A DNA stretch of 64,000 nt from assembly GCF_016411865.1 (NCBI RefSeq), contig NZ_JAEKJA010000007.1, positions 186,001 to 250,000 of the forward strand. Direction: 5' to 3'. A model generated the notes under the pieces. It was given only the letters and a program-made list of their open reading frames with translations, did no database searches and was not told the origin of the DNA. This document shows, piece after piece, positions 1-9,210 of this stretch; positions within the stretch are counted from its first letter, which is position 1, and every line of letters starts with the position of its first letter. Source of the stretch: Acuticoccus mangrovi. Lineage in GTDB: Bacteria > Pseudomonadota > Alphaproteobacteria > Rhizobiales > Amorphaceae. Made by a program: the position numbers and the translations under genes.

Positions 1-1
1 G

Positions 2-1015
2 GGAGCGGCTCTCGTCCTCTGCGCGGGAGCGGTTCTCGTCGTCCCGGGGGCGGCTCTCGCCGAGCCCGTCAGCCTGCGGACGCGGCAGATCGACACCTTC
101 CGTCCGAGCCCCGACGAGGCCGATCGCCTCGCCTTCATGGGCGGCCTGGTGCTCAACGGGCCGCACGGCTTCGGCGGCTTCTCCGGCCTCCTGACCGAAG
201 GGGAGCGCTTTCTCGCCGTCAGCGACACCGGGTTCTGGCTCACCGGCCGCATGCTCCTCGACGGCGGCCGGCTCACCGGGGTGGCGGACACCGACATCGT
301 CCGCCGCGTCGACCTCGCCGGCCGACCGATCACCGACAAGGAGACGGGCGACGCCGAGGCGCTCACCCGGCACGGCGACGGCATCCTCGCCGCGCAGGAG
401 CACAGCGGCGACCTCCTTCTCTACCCGGCCGACGGTCTCGCGATCCGTCCCGGACCGCCGCGGCGGCTGCCGGCGGCCTCGGCCCTGCGCCTCGGTGCCC
501 GCAGCAACGGGCTCGAGGCGCTCGCCACGCTGCCCGACGGCACCGTGCTGATCTTCCTCGAGGGCAAGGCGAAGACCGGCCCGTCGATCCCCGCCTTTCG
601 CGATCCGGGCGTTCCCTTCCGCGTGCCGCGCCACGGCGACTGGTCGATCACCGGGGCCGATGCGCTCCCCGGCGGTGACGTGCTGATCGTGGAGCGGCGC
701 TACGGCGGCGGGCTCGACGTGGGGCTGCGGGTGCGCCGCCTCGGCGCCGACGCCGTCCGCGCGGGCCGCGACGTCGACGGTCCGGTGCTGCTCGACGCCG
801 ACTTCTCGGCCGAGATCGACAACATGGAAGCGATCTCGGCGGAGGTGGTGGACGGCGAGATCCTCCTCACCCTGATGTCGGACGACAACCTCTCCTTCCT
901 CCAGCGCACCCTCATGTTGCGATTTCGGGTGAGCGACCCGCGCCCGCGGCCCAAGCCCCTTGTTCGGGCGGGGGAAAACCGAGTGCACGTCGGCATGCCG
1001 AAGGATGCGGGCTGA
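2..1015 (+). CDS. Secreted esterase-like protein of the phytase-like family (5' partial)
   Basis: The frame is open from the first full codon in the window, so the true start lies upstream. The visible N-terminus is a hydrophobic stretch ending in a signal-peptidase-like ALA/EP site, so the mature protein is probably periplasmic. The rest is a beta-rich domain with GFGGFSGL, a Ser-Asp-Thr-Gly-Phe motif, an Asp-Thr-Glu-type strand and an NMEAIS motif near the C-terminus. This pattern is typical of the 'esterase-like activity of phytase' proteins (PF13449), which resemble beta-propellers. The substrate is unknown. It precedes urtA by 113 bases and is probably not part of the urea operon. Confidence 0.65.
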   Translation, partial: GAALVLCAGAVLVVPGAALAEPVSLRTRQIDTFRPSPDEADRLAFMGGLVLNGPHGFGGFSGLLTEGERFLAVSDTGFWLTGRMLLDGGRLTGVADTDIVRRVDLAGRPITDKETGDAEALTRHGDGILAAQEHSGDLLLYPADGLAIRPGPPRRLPAASALRLGARSNGLEALATLPDGTVLIFLEGKAKTGPSIPAFRDPGVPFRVPRHGDWSITGADALPGGDVLIVERRYGGGLDVGLRVRRLGADAVRAGRDVDGPVLLDADFSAEIDNMEAISAEVVDGEILLTLMSDDNLSFLQRTLMLRFRVSDPRPRPKPLVRAGENRVHVGMPKDAG

Positions 1016-1128
1016 GCCGCCGACGGCCGGATCACAAAGGCGCCATCGATTCGCCTCTCCTGAGGAAGATGGCAACAGCCTTGCATTGTTCCCTCCGCGA
1101 AAAGCACAACGTCGGAGGATCCAATTCA

Positions 1129-2418
1129 ATGAATCATAAAACCCTATCGCTGCTGGTCGCCCTTGCGACGTCGACCGCCCTCACCGGTGCGGCCGTCGCG
1201 CAGGACGTCGAGTGTCCGATCAAGGTCGGTATCCTGCACTCGCTCTCCGGCACCATGGCGATTTCGGAGACGACCCTCAAAGACACCATGCTGATGCTGA
1301 TCGACGAGCAGAACGAGAAGGGCGGCCTGCTGGGCTGCGAGCTCGAACCCGTCGTCGTCGACCCGGCCTCCGACTGGCCGCTGTTCGCCGAAAAGGCACG
1401 TGAGCTACTGACTGTGCACGATGTTGCCGTGATTTTCGGCAACTGGACCTCTGTGTCGCGCAAGTCGGTGCTGCCGGTGCTCGAGGAGCTGAACGGTCTC
1501 CTGTTCTATCCGGTGCAGTATGAGGGCGAGGAAAGCTCCAAGAACGTCTTCTACACCGGCGCCGCGCCGAACCAGCAGGCGATCCCGGCCGTCGATTATT
1601 TCCTCGACGAGCTCGGCGTCGAGAAGTTCGCGCTGCTCGGCACCGACTACGTCTATCCGCGCACGACCAACAAGATCCTCGAGCAGTATCTGAAGGACAA
1701 GGGTATCCCGGCGGAGGATATCTTCGTCAACTACACCCCCTTCGGCCACTCCGACTGGTCGTCGATCGTCGCCGACGTCGTGGCGCTGGGCGCCGACGGC
1801 AAGAAGGTGGGCGTGATCTCCACCATCAACGGCGACGCCAACATCGGCTTCTACAAGGAACTCGCCGCGGCGGGCGTGTCGGCCGACGACATCCCCGTCA
1901 TCGCCTTCTCGGTGGGCGAGGAAGAACTCTCCGGCCTCGACACCTCCAACCTCGTCGGCCACCTCGCCGCGTGGAACTACTTCCAGTCCGCCGACACCCC
2001 GGAGAACGAGGAGTTCGTGGCGAAGTGGAAGGCCCGCATGGGTGAGGACCGCGTCACCAACGACCCGATGGAGGCCCACTATATCGGCTTCAACATGTGG
2101 GTGAACGCCGTCAAGGAAGCCGGCACGACCGACGTCGACGCCGTCACCGAGGCGATGTACGGCCAGGAGTTCCCGAACCTCACCGGCGGCACTGCGGTGA
2201 TGCTCCCGAACCACCACCTCGCCAAGCCCGTGCTCATCGGCGAGATCCAGGATGACGGCCAGTTCGACATCATCTCCCAGACCGAAGAGGTGCCGGGCGA
2301 TGCGTGGACCGACTTCCTGCCGGAATCGGCGGTGCTGAAGTCCGACTGGCAGAATCTCGGCTGCGGTATGTACAACACCGAGACCGAGACCTGCGTCCAG
2401 ATCAAGTCGAACTACTGA
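1129..2418 (+). CDS. urtA: Urea ABC transporter substrate-binding protein UrtA
   Basis: This is the periplasmic urea receptor of the branched-chain-amino-acid-type (HAAT) transporter UrtABCDE. The 429-residue product starts with a Sec signal peptide (about residues 1-24, cleavage after VAQ). A Leu-Ile-Val-binding-protein fold follows, opening with KVGILHSLSGTMA and containing the FYPVQYEGEESS region characteristic of urea/short-amide receptors. The ATG at 1129 is preferred over an in-frame ATG 60 bases upstream because it starts the signal peptide and has a GGAGG about 10 bases before it. It heads a five-gene operon; urtB follows after 3 bases. Such operons are usually under nitrogen control, but I see no clear site. 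Confidence 0.93.
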   Translation: MNHKTLSLLVALATSTALTGAAVAQDVECPIKVGILHSLSGTMAISETTLKDTMLMLIDEQNEKGGLLGCELEPVVVDPASDWPLFAEKARELLTVHDVAVIFGNWTSVSRKSVLPVLEELNGLLFYPVQYEGEESSKNVFYTGAAPNQQAIPAVDYFLDELGVEKFALLGTDYVYPRTTNKILEQYLKDKGIPAEDIFVNYTPFGHSDWSSIVADVVALGADGKKVGVISTINGDANIGFYKELAAAGVSADDIPVIAFSVGEEELSGLDTSNLVGHLAAWNYFQSADTPENEEFVAKWKARMGEDRVTNDPMEAHYIGFNMWVNAVKEAGTTDVDAVTEAMYGQEFPNLTGGTAVMLPNHHLAKPVLIGEIQDDGQFDIISQTEEVPGDAWTDFLPESAVLKSDWQNLGCGMYNTETETCVQIKSNY

Positions 2419-2421
2419 TCC

Positions 2422-4440
2422 GTGCGGCGGGTCAACACCGTGGTGGAGGGGCTCGCCCCCTCCACCTTCCGTCGCGCCGCGCTCGCCGTGCTGGCGATGC
2501 TTCTCGTGGCCGTCGCCACGATCGAGGGGGCCCTGGCGCAACCCGCACCGACGCCGATCGAGGAGCTGCTCCTCGAGAACACTGAACTGATCCAGGAATC
2601 CTCCCGCCGCACCATCGAGCCTGCCATCGCCGCCATCGCCGACAGCGGCCTCGAGGGCGCCGACGTGGTGCTGCAGCGCTGGGAGGCGCGCGACCTCTTT
2701 GTGCGCGAGAGCGACGGCCGCTTCTTCCTCGCCGAGCGCGGCGACGACCGCGACACCTACAATCTGTTCCACGTCGTCACCAAGGAGCCGATGGGCACGG
2801 CCGGGCGCCGCGAGGTGGACCAGATCAAGCCGAACTCCGGCATCCGCGCGCTGATCGCCGCGGCGCTCGTGAAGTTCCAGCTCACCAATCCCGATCCCGC
2901 CGTGCGGCGCGGTGCGCTCGAGGCGCTGCTGCGCGAGCCGAGCGCCGAACAGCTCGACCCGTTGCGGGCCGCCCTCGGCCGGGAGAACGACCCGTTCCTG
3001 AAAGGCGCCATGGAGCGCGCCGAACGCCTCCTCACCGTCCGCTTCGAGGAGGACGAGGCGAAGCGCGTCGAGGCGATCGAGAGCTTCGCCGGCGACCTCA
3101 GCGTCGAGGCGCGCGCCACCCTCAACCCGCTGCTGAACACCACCCTGAAGGTGTCGAAGGAAGGCCCGGACGAGGACGAGAACGTCGCCCGTGTCCTGAC
3201 CCCCGGCTCCGAAAACCTCTCCTTCGACGCCGCCTACGACCTGCTCGTGCGCCGCGATCTCGCGCCGCGCATCATCAACGCCGCCGCCCGCGACGCGGCG
3301 CTGGTGGAGCACATCGAGAACGGCATGGTCGCGGGCGTGCCCGTCGCGAGTCTCGACACGCGCGAGGCGCGCGACGCCGCCTACAGCCGGCTCGAGGAGC
3401 AGGGCGCCGTCACCCAGACGCAGACCGAGGACGAGATCGCCGACCTGATCGCCTCCTTCACCTTCTACGAGGTCTATTCCGAGCCGGAGGCGATCACCGG
3501 TGCCGTCCTCGGCACCATCGCCGCGATCAACCGCAGCGTCGCCGGCTACGGCTTCCTCGACATCGCCCTCGACGCGCTGTCGCTCGCCTCGATCTACTTC
3601 CTCGCCGCGATCGGCCTCGCGATCACGTTCGGCGTGATGGGCGTCATCAACATGGCGCACGGCGAGTTCATCATGATGGGCGCCTACACCGGCTACGTGG
3701 TGCAGCAGTTCATCCCGAACTACACCGCCTCGCTGGTCGTCGCCCTGCCGCTCGCCTTCCTGGTGACGTTCGCGGCTGGCGTGCTTCTGGAACGCCTCGT
3801 CATCCGCTGGCTCTACCACCGGCCGCTCGAGACGCTGCTCGCCACCTTCGGCGTGTCGATCGCGCTGCAGCAGCTCGCCAAGAACATCTTCGGCACCCAG
3901 GCGCGGCCGCTGACGGCGCCCGACTGGCTCGGCGGCGCGCTCGTCATCAACGACGTGGTGGCGATCTCCTACATCCGCATCGCGATCTTCGTGCTCGCGA
4001 TCATCTTCCTGGTGCTGCTCCTCTTCATCCTCAACCACACCCGGCTGGGGCTCGAGGTTCGCTCGGTGCGCCAGAACCCGCGGATGGCCTCCTCGATGGG
4101 CATCAACCCGGACCGCATCAACATGCTGACCTTCGGGCTCGGCTCGGGGATCGCGGGGATCGCGGGCGTTGCCATCGGCCTCTTCGCCAAGGTCACCTCC
4201 GACCTCGGCTCGGGCTACATCGTGCAGAGCTTCATGACGGTGGTGGTCGGCGGTGTCGGCAACATCTGGGGCACGCTCGCCGGCGCCACCCTCATCGGCT
4301 TCCTGCAGAAGGGGATCGAGTGGTTCAACCCGTCCAACACGCTGGCGGCGCAGACCTACATGATCATCTTCATCATCATCTTCATCCAGTTCCGGCCGAA
4401 GGGCATCTTCGCCCTCAAGGGCCGTGCGGCGGAGGCGTGA
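2422..4440 (+). CDS. urtB: Urea ABC transporter permease UrtB with long periplasmic N-terminal domain
   Basis: This is one of two permeases of the urea transporter. The product is 672 residues from a GTG start. Residues 1-40 form a signal peptide (hydrophobic run, ALA-QP cleavage). Roughly residues 41-350 are a soluble, helix-rich Glu/Arg/Ala segment that should be periplasmic. The C-terminal part, from about residue 370, is the typical LivH-like multi-pass permease with GLAITFGVMGVINMAHGEF and a GGVGNIWGT loop. LivH-type permeases are about 290-300 residues, so more than half of this protein is extra; N-terminal extensions are known in proteobacterial UrtB. It starts 3 bases after urtA and overlaps urtC by one base (TGATG). 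Confidence 0.92.
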   Translation: MRRVNTVVEGLAPSTFRRAALAVLAMLLVAVATIEGALAQPAPTPIEELLLENTELIQESSRRTIEPAIAAIADSGLEGADVVLQRWEARDLFVRESDGRFFLAERGDDRDTYNLFHVVTKEPMGTAGRREVDQIKPNSGIRALIAAALVKFQLTNPDPAVRRGALEALLREPSAEQLDPLRAALGRENDPFLKGAMERAERLLTVRFEEDEAKRVEAIESFAGDLSVEARATLNPLLNTTLKVSKEGPDEDENVARVLTPGSENLSFDAAYDLLVRRDLAPRIINAAARDAALVEHIENGMVAGVPVASLDTREARDAAYSRLEEQGAVTQTQTEDEIADLIASFTFYEVYSEPEAITGAVLGTIAAINRSVAGYGFLDIALDALSLASIYFLAAIGLAITFGVMGVINMAHGEFIMMGAYTGYVVQQFIPNYTASLVVALPLAFLVTFAAGVLLERLVIRWLYHRPLETLLATFGVSIALQQLAKNIFGTQARPLTAPDWLGGALVINDVVAISYIRIAIFVLAIIFLVLLLFILNHTRLGLEVRSVRQNPRMASSMGINPDRINMLTFGLGSGIAGIAGVAIGLFAKVTSDLGSGYIVQSFMTVVVGGVGNIWGTLAGATLIGFLQKGIEWFNPSNTLAAQTYMIIFIIIFIQFRPKGIFALKGRAAEA

Positions 4441-5597
4441 TGCGTCGCTCGATCCTCTCCCAACCCTCGGTCATCATAGTTCTCCTGCTGCTCACCGCCT
4501 TCACCGTGGCGGTGGTGGGCATGTCGGAGGCGGCCGGCGGCACCTTGTCGACGAGCCTCGTCAAGACGCTCGGCATGACGCTCTGCCTCTGCCTCGTCGC
4601 GATCGCCATGGACCTCGTCTGGGGCTATTGCGGCATTCTCTCGCTGGGCCACTTCGCCTTCTTCGGCCTCGGCGGCTACATGGTCGGCATGTGGATCATG
4701 TACGCCCGCACCGAGCAGATCGTGGTGCAGGCGGCCCAGGCCGCGACGCTGCCGCCGACGCCGCAGGAGATCCGCGACGCGATCGGCACCCAGATCTTCG
4801 GCGTGGTGGGCGGCGCGCGCATCCCGCCGATCTGGACCTTCGCCGACTCGCTGTGGATCCAGCTTCTGCTCGTCGTCCTGGTGCCCGGCATTCTGGCGCT
4901 GGTGTTCGGCTGGCTCGCCTTCCGCAGCCGCGTCACCGGCGTCTATCTGTCGATCCTCACCCAGGCGATGACGCTCGCCCTCTCGCTCTACCTCTTCCAG
5001 AACGACTCCGGTCTCAGAGGCAACAACGGCCTGTCGGGCCTCCAGAACATCCCGGGCTGGGAGAGCACGCCGCAGTCGGTGGTGTCGATCTACTTCTTCG
5101 TCGCCTCGGCGATCGCGCTGGGCGCCGGCTACGTGCTCGCGGCGTGGATCGTGTCCGGCAAGTTCGGCTCGGTGGTGCGGGGCATCCGCGACGACGAGGC
5201 GCGCGTGCGCTTCCTCGGCTATCAGGTGGAGCACTACAAGCTCTTCGTCTTCACCCTCACCGCGGTGATCGCCGGCATCGCGGGGGCGCTCTACTATCCG
5301 CAGGCGGGCATCATCAATCCGGCCGAGATCGCACCGATCGCCTCGATCTATCTCGCGGTATGGGTGGCGATCGGTGGCCGCGGACGCCTCTACGGGGCGA
5401 TCATCGGGGCGGCCTTCGTATCCTTGCTCTCCACCTGGTTCACCGGGGGGCGGGCGCCCGACATCAATCTCGGCTTCGCCACCATCCAGTGGGTGGACTG
5501 GTGGCAGGTGCTCTTGGGCGTCGCCTTCGTCTGCGTCACGCTGTTCGCGCCGAAGGGCATCGGCGGGCTCGTCGACTACGTGGTGAGGAAGCCATGA
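4440..5597 (+). CDS. urtC: Urea ABC transporter permease UrtC
   Basis: This is the second membrane subunit of the urea transporter, a LivM-like permease of 385 residues with about ten hydrophobic segments. Recognisable blocks are the MDLVWGYCGILSLGHFAFFGLGGY motif region near residues 55-80, the loop LRGNNGLSGL near residue 195, and the EAA-type loop VVRGIRDDEARVRFLGY near residue 245 that contacts the ATPases. The ATG at 4440 overlaps the urtB stop by one base; a longer in-frame reading begins inside urtB and is rejected because its extra N-terminus is a shadow of urtB. It overlaps urtD by four bases (ATGA), consistent with translational coupling. Confidence 0.93.
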   Translation: MRRSILSQPSVIIVLLLLTAFTVAVVGMSEAAGGTLSTSLVKTLGMTLCLCLVAIAMDLVWGYCGILSLGHFAFFGLGGYMVGMWIMYARTEQIVVQAAQAATLPPTPQEIRDAIGTQIFGVVGGARIPPIWTFADSLWIQLLLVVLVPGILALVFGWLAFRSRVTGVYLSILTQAMTLALSLYLFQNDSGLRGNNGLSGLQNIPGWESTPQSVVSIYFFVASAIALGAGYVLAAWIVSGKFGSVVRGIRDDEARVRFLGYQVEHYKLFVFTLTAVIAGIAGALYYPQAGIINPAEIAPIASIYLAVWVAIGGRGRLYGAIIGAAFVSLLSTWFTGGRAPDINLGFATIQWVDWWQVLLGVAFVCVTLFAPKGIGGLVDYVVRKP

Positions 5598-6346
5598 GCG
5601 CGCTGCTGGAAGTCGCCGGCGTCTCCGTCGCCTTCGATGGCTTCAAGGCCATCAACAACCTCTCCTTCGAGATCGAGGAGGCGGAGCTTCGCGCCATCAT
5701 CGGCCCCAACGGGGCCGGCAAGACGACCTTCATGGACATCGTCACCGGCAAGACGCGGCCCGACAAGGGGCGCGTCACCTGGGGGCCGAGCAACATCTCG
5801 CTGCTGCGCAAGTCGGAGGCGCAGATCGCCCGCCTCGGGATCGGCCGCAAGTTCCAGCGGCCGACGGTGTTCGAGGACCAGAGTGTGTTCGACAACCTCG
5901 TGATGGCGCTCAAGAAGCCGCGCGGCCCGATGTCGGCGATCCTCTACCGGCGCGACGAGGCGGACACCGACCGCATCCACGCCCTTGCCGAGGAGATCGG
6001 CCTCACCAAGGAGCTCGCCCGCCGCTCCGGCGAGCTCTCGCACGGTCAGAAGCAGTGGCTCGAGATCGGCATGCTGCTCGCCCAGGACCCCCAGCTCCTC
6101 CTCGTCGACGAGCCGGCCGCGGGCATGACCGTCGGCGAGCGCCAGCACACGACCCGCCTCCTTCGCGACGTCGCGAAGACCCGCGCGGTGATCGTGGTGG
6201 AGCACGACATGGAGTTCGTCCGCGCCCTCGACTGCCGCGTGACGGTGCTGCACGAGGGATCGGTGCTGGCGGAAGGCACGCTCGACCACGTGACGCAGGA
6301 TCAGCGCGTCATCGACGTCTATCTCGGCCGGTCGGGGGAGCGCTGA
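5594..6346 (+). CDS. urtD: Urea ABC transporter ATP-binding protein UrtD
   Basis: This is an ATPase subunit of the urea transporter, 250 residues, LivG type. The Walker A motif GPNGAGKTT is at residues 37-45. The signature motif is the variant LSHGQ, followed by Walker B LLLVDEPAAGM and the switch histidine in VVEHDMEFV. The variant LSHGQ and the EPAAGMT sequence are typical of UrtD/LivG proteins. The start overlaps the urtC stop (ATGA), and the next gene, urtE, begins one base after its stop. UrtD and UrtE are expected to form the nucleotide-binding heterodimer on the UrtB-UrtC channel at the inner membrane. Confidence 0.94.
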   Translation: MSALLEVAGVSVAFDGFKAINNLSFEIEEAELRAIIGPNGAGKTTFMDIVTGKTRPDKGRVTWGPSNISLLRKSEAQIARLGIGRKFQRPTVFEDQSVFDNLVMALKKPRGPMSAILYRRDEADTDRIHALAEEIGLTKELARRSGELSHGQKQWLEIGMLLAQDPQLLLVDEPAAGMTVGERQHTTRLLRDVAKTRAVIVVEHDMEFVRALDCRVTVLHEGSVLAEGTLDHVTQDQRVIDVYLGRSGER

Positions 6347-6347
6347 C

Positions 6348-7043
6348 ATGCTGGAGCTGAACGACCTCACGCTGCACTACGGCCAGTCGCAGATCCTCAA
6401 CGGCATCTCGATGAGCGCCAACGTGGGCGAGGTGACCTGCGTGATGGGCACCAACGGCGTCGGCAAGACAAGCCTCCTGAAGGCGATCTCCGGCGTGCAC
6501 CACCGCTCCGGCGGCAGCTACCGGCTCGACGGCGAGGAGATCGCCAAGCCGCCGCCCTACGTGCTCGCCCACAAGGGCGTCGGCGTGGTGCCGCAGGGGC
6601 GGGACATCTTCCCCCTCCTCACCGTGCGCGAGAACCTGGAGACGGGCTACGCCTGCCTTCCGGCCAGCGAGCACAAGGTGCCGGACGAGATCTTCACCCT
6701 GTTCCCGGTGCTGAAGACCATGCAGAACCGGCGCGGCGGCGATCTGTCGGGCGGCCAGCAACAGCAGCTCGCCATCGCCCGGGCGCTGATCACCAAGCCG
6801 AAGCTCCTGCTGCTCGACGAGCCGACGGAGGGCATCCAGCCCAACATCATCCAGCAGATCGGCGAGGTGATCCGCTATCTGCGCGCGCAGGGGACGATGG
6901 CGATCGTGCTGGTGGAGCAATATTTCCGCTTCGCCTACGACCTCGCCGACGGCTTCGTGGTGCTGGAGCGCGGCGCGGTGCGGGTCGCCGGCAAGAAGGC
7001 GGACCTCACCGAGGACGAAGTGCTCGCCGCCGTGTCGGTCTGA
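6348..7043 (+). CDS. urtE: Urea ABC transporter ATP-binding protein UrtE
   Basis: This is the second ATPase subunit, LivF type, 231 residues. Walker A GTNGVGKTS is at residues 34-42, the signature is LSGGQQQQLAIARAL, Walker B is LLLLDEPTEGIQPN, and the switch region is VLVEQYFRFA. The LVEQYFRFAYDLADGF stretch is characteristic of UrtE. It is the last gene of the operon. The 200 bases downstream hold no gene until the tRNA on the other strand, and I saw no clear intrinsic terminator there. No urease genes are in the window, so the imported urea must be hydrolysed by enzymes encoded elsewhere. Confidence 0.94.
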   Translation: MLELNDLTLHYGQSQILNGISMSANVGEVTCVMGTNGVGKTSLLKAISGVHHRSGGSYRLDGEEIAKPPPYVLAHKGVGVVPQGRDIFPLLTVRENLETGYACLPASEHKVPDEIFTLFPVLKTMQNRRGGDLSGGQQQQLAIARALITKPKLLLLDEPTEGIQPNIIQQIGEVIRYLRAQGTMAIVLVEQYFRFAYDLADGFVVLERGAVRVAGKKADLTEDEVLAAVSV

Positions 7044-7244
7044 CACGGGCGGTATCGCCGCGCCGAGGGGCCTCGCGTGCCGGCGCGCTCGAAAAATCGA
7101 CGTCGGAGCCGTCCGCCGGCGGGCGGCGACCCGGTTCCGGCGATGGGCGCGCCGCGGGCGGCGCGCGGCGGTCCGACCGCGAGGCGGCAACGCCTCGGGC
7201 CTGCTCGGAGGAGCGTCGCGTCGCGATCAGGAATGGGGTGGCGG

Positions 7245-7320
<76 letters not shown>

Positions 7321-7369
7321 CAACCGGTGCGCCGGAGATAGACCATCTTCGGCGAAATGCAAACCCCCT

Positions 7370-7750
7370 TTAGCGTTCTTCCTCGTCGTCGTCGGTGCCG
7401 CGCACGACGTCGCTCACCTCGTCGTCGTCATCGTCGTCGATCAGCGCATCGTCGTCGGAATCGACTTCGACTTCGACCTCGGACTCGTCGTCGCTCACGG
7501 TGATGGCGTCGTCGTCATCCTCCTCCTCGATGGCTTCCTCGAGCGCGACGAACTCGACGCCCTCTTCGTCCTCCTCGACGGTGTCTTCGTCATCGTCGTC
7601 GTTGGCTTTTTCCGGGCGCACCGCATTGACGACGCCGGTGGCGAACGCCGCGTTGCACTTGGGGCAGATGATGGGGTCGCGGTTCAGATCGTAGTACTTC
7701 GCCCCGCAGTTGGGGCAGATCCGTTTTAGGCCGAGTTCGGGTTTCGCCAC
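7370..7750 (-). CDS. FYDLN-acid (TIGR02300) domain protein
   Basis: A 126-residue cytosolic protein with an N-terminal zinc-ribbon-like part (CPNCG and CPKC around residues 12-34, flanking KYYDLNRDP) and a C-terminal half made almost entirely of Asp and Glu. This is the layout of the alphaproteobacterial 'FYDLN acid' family, whose function is not established. The Cys pairs suggest metal binding; the acidic tail suggests interaction with basic partners such as nucleic-acid-binding proteins. It is divergent from aroA, with a shared 119-base promoter region. This neighbourhood is a familiar one in alphaproteobacteria. Confidence 0.9.
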   Translation of the reverse strand: MAKPELGLKRICPNCGAKYYDLNRDPIICPKCNAAFATGVVNAVRPEKANDDDDEDTVEEDEEGVEFVALEEAIEEEDDDDAITVSDDESEVEVEVDSDDDALIDDDDDDEVSDVVRGTDDDEEER

Positions 7751-7869
7751 AGAGCGCTCCGTCGATGTGGTAGGGCGGGCTCCGATGGCACAGAGGCCGG
7801 CCCGCTGTAAAGCTGGCGATCGAGGCGCGGCTGATCTATGACGGCTCGCGCCGGTCTAGAAGGTCGTTC

Positions 7870-9210
7870 ATGGATACAAAGCGTCAAGTCGCCACAGCCA
7901 CAGCACGCGGCCCCCTCACGGGAAGTATGCGCGTGCCGGGCGACAAGTCCATCTCTCATCGCGCCCTGATGTTGGGCACACTCGCGGTCGGGCGCAGCAC
8001 CATTTCGGGGCTCCTCACCGCCGAGGACGTGATGGCGACGGCGGCGGCGATGCGCGCCCTCGGTGCCACCATCGTGACCGATTCGACGGGCCGCTTGCAG
8101 ATCGACGGGGTGGGGGTGGGCGCCCTCGCCGAGCCGGAGGCGCCGCTCGACTTCGGCAATGCCGGCACCGGCGTGCGCCTCACCATGGGCATCGTGGCGG
8201 GGCATCCGATCGCGGCGACCTTCGTGGGTGATGCCTCGCTGTCGCGCCGGCCGATGGGGCGCGTGCTCAATCCGCTGCGCCAGATGGGGATCGAGGTTGT
8301 GGCCCGCGAGGGCGATCGTCTGCCGCTGTCGATCCGCGGCCCGAAGACGCTGGCGCCGATCCGCTACGTGCTGCCGGTCGCCTCGGCGCAGGTGAAGTCG
8401 GCGGTGCTCCTCGCCGGGCTCGGCGCGGCGGGTGAGACCACGGTGGTCGAGAAGGTGCCGACGCGCGATCACACCGAGCGCATGCTGACGGCGTTCGGTG
8501 CGACCGTGCACCGCACCGAGACCGACGAGGGGACGGCGATCTCCATCGAGGGCCGCCAGCACCTGCGGGCGTGCGACGTGACGGTGCCGGCGGACCCGAG
8601 CTCCGCCGCCTTCGCCATCGTCGCGGCGCTGATCGTGCCGGGCTCTGAGGTGGTCGTGACGGACGTGCTGCTGAACCCGGCGCGCATCGGGCTGCTCGTG
8701 ACGCTGCGCGAGATGGGGGCCGAGCTCGCCGTGGAGAACGAGCGCGATACCGGCGGCGAGAGGATCGGCGACATCCGCGTCGTCGCGAGCAGGCTCAGGG
8801 GCGTCACGGTGCCGGCGGCACGGGCGCCCGCGATGATCGACGAATATCCGGTGCTCGCCGTCGCCGCCGCCTTCGCCGAGGGGCCGACGACGATGGAGGG
8901 GATCGGCGAGCTGCGGGTGAAGGAGAGCGACCGTCTCGCCGCCGTCGCCGCGGGGCTCGCCGCCAACGGGGTGCCGCACGAGGCGGGGACGGACTGGCTG
9001 CGCGTCGACGGGCGGGTCGGCGGTGCCATCGGCGGTGGACGGGTCGCCACCCACCTTGACCATCGCATCGCCATGAGCTTCCTCGTGCTGGGCCTTGCGG
9101 CCGACAAGCCGGTGACGGTGGAAGATCCTGCCGTGATTCAGACGAGCTTTCCGACCTTCCTGCCGCTGATGTGTGACGCCGGCGGCTCGATCATCCTGGA
9201 GGACGTGTGA
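7870..9210 (+). CDS. aroA: 3-phosphoshikimate 1-carboxyvinyltransferase (EPSP synthase, class II type)
   Basis: It catalyses condensation of shikimate-3-phosphate with phosphoenolpyruvate in the chorismate pathway, in the cytosol. The product is 446 residues. Conserved elements are [11 protein letters not shown] (Lys26), [33 protein letters not shown] and VKESDRL. The [11 protein letters not shown] and RDHTE blocks place it with class II enzymes such as the Agrobacterium CP4 form. The PEP-site loop reads FGNAGTG (Asn97 to Gly101), so the Ala that makes CP4 glyphosate-insensitive is Gly here. The gene overlaps cmk by four bases (GTGA), so the two are probably co-translated. Confidence 0.95.
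   Translation: MDTKRQVATATARGPLTGSMRVPGDKSISHRALMLGTLAVGRSTISGLLTAEDVMATAAAMRALGATIVTDSTGRLQIDGVGVGALAEPEAPLDFGNAGTGVRLTMGIVAGHPIAATFVGDASLSRRPMGRVLNPLRQMGIEVVAREGDRLPLSIRGPKTLAPIRYVLPVASAQVKSAVLLAGLGAAGETTVVEKVPTRDHTERMLTAFGATVHRTETDEGTAISIEGRQHLRACDVTVPADPSSAAFAIVAALIVPGSEVVVTDVLLNPARIGLLVTLREMGAELAVENERDTGGERIGDIRVVASRLRGVTVPAARAPAMIDEYPVLAVAAAFAEGPTTMEGIGELRVKESDRLAAVAAGLAANGVPHEAGTDWLRVDGRVGGAIGGGRVATHLDHRIAMSFLVLGLAADKPVTVEDPAVIQTSFPTFLPLMCDAGGSIILEDV

Noticed and set aside
1405-4038. Open frame of 877 codons on the minus strand
   Set aside because: It is antisense to urtA and urtB, rich in Arg, Asp and Glu without domain motifs, and typical of GC-driven shadow frames.
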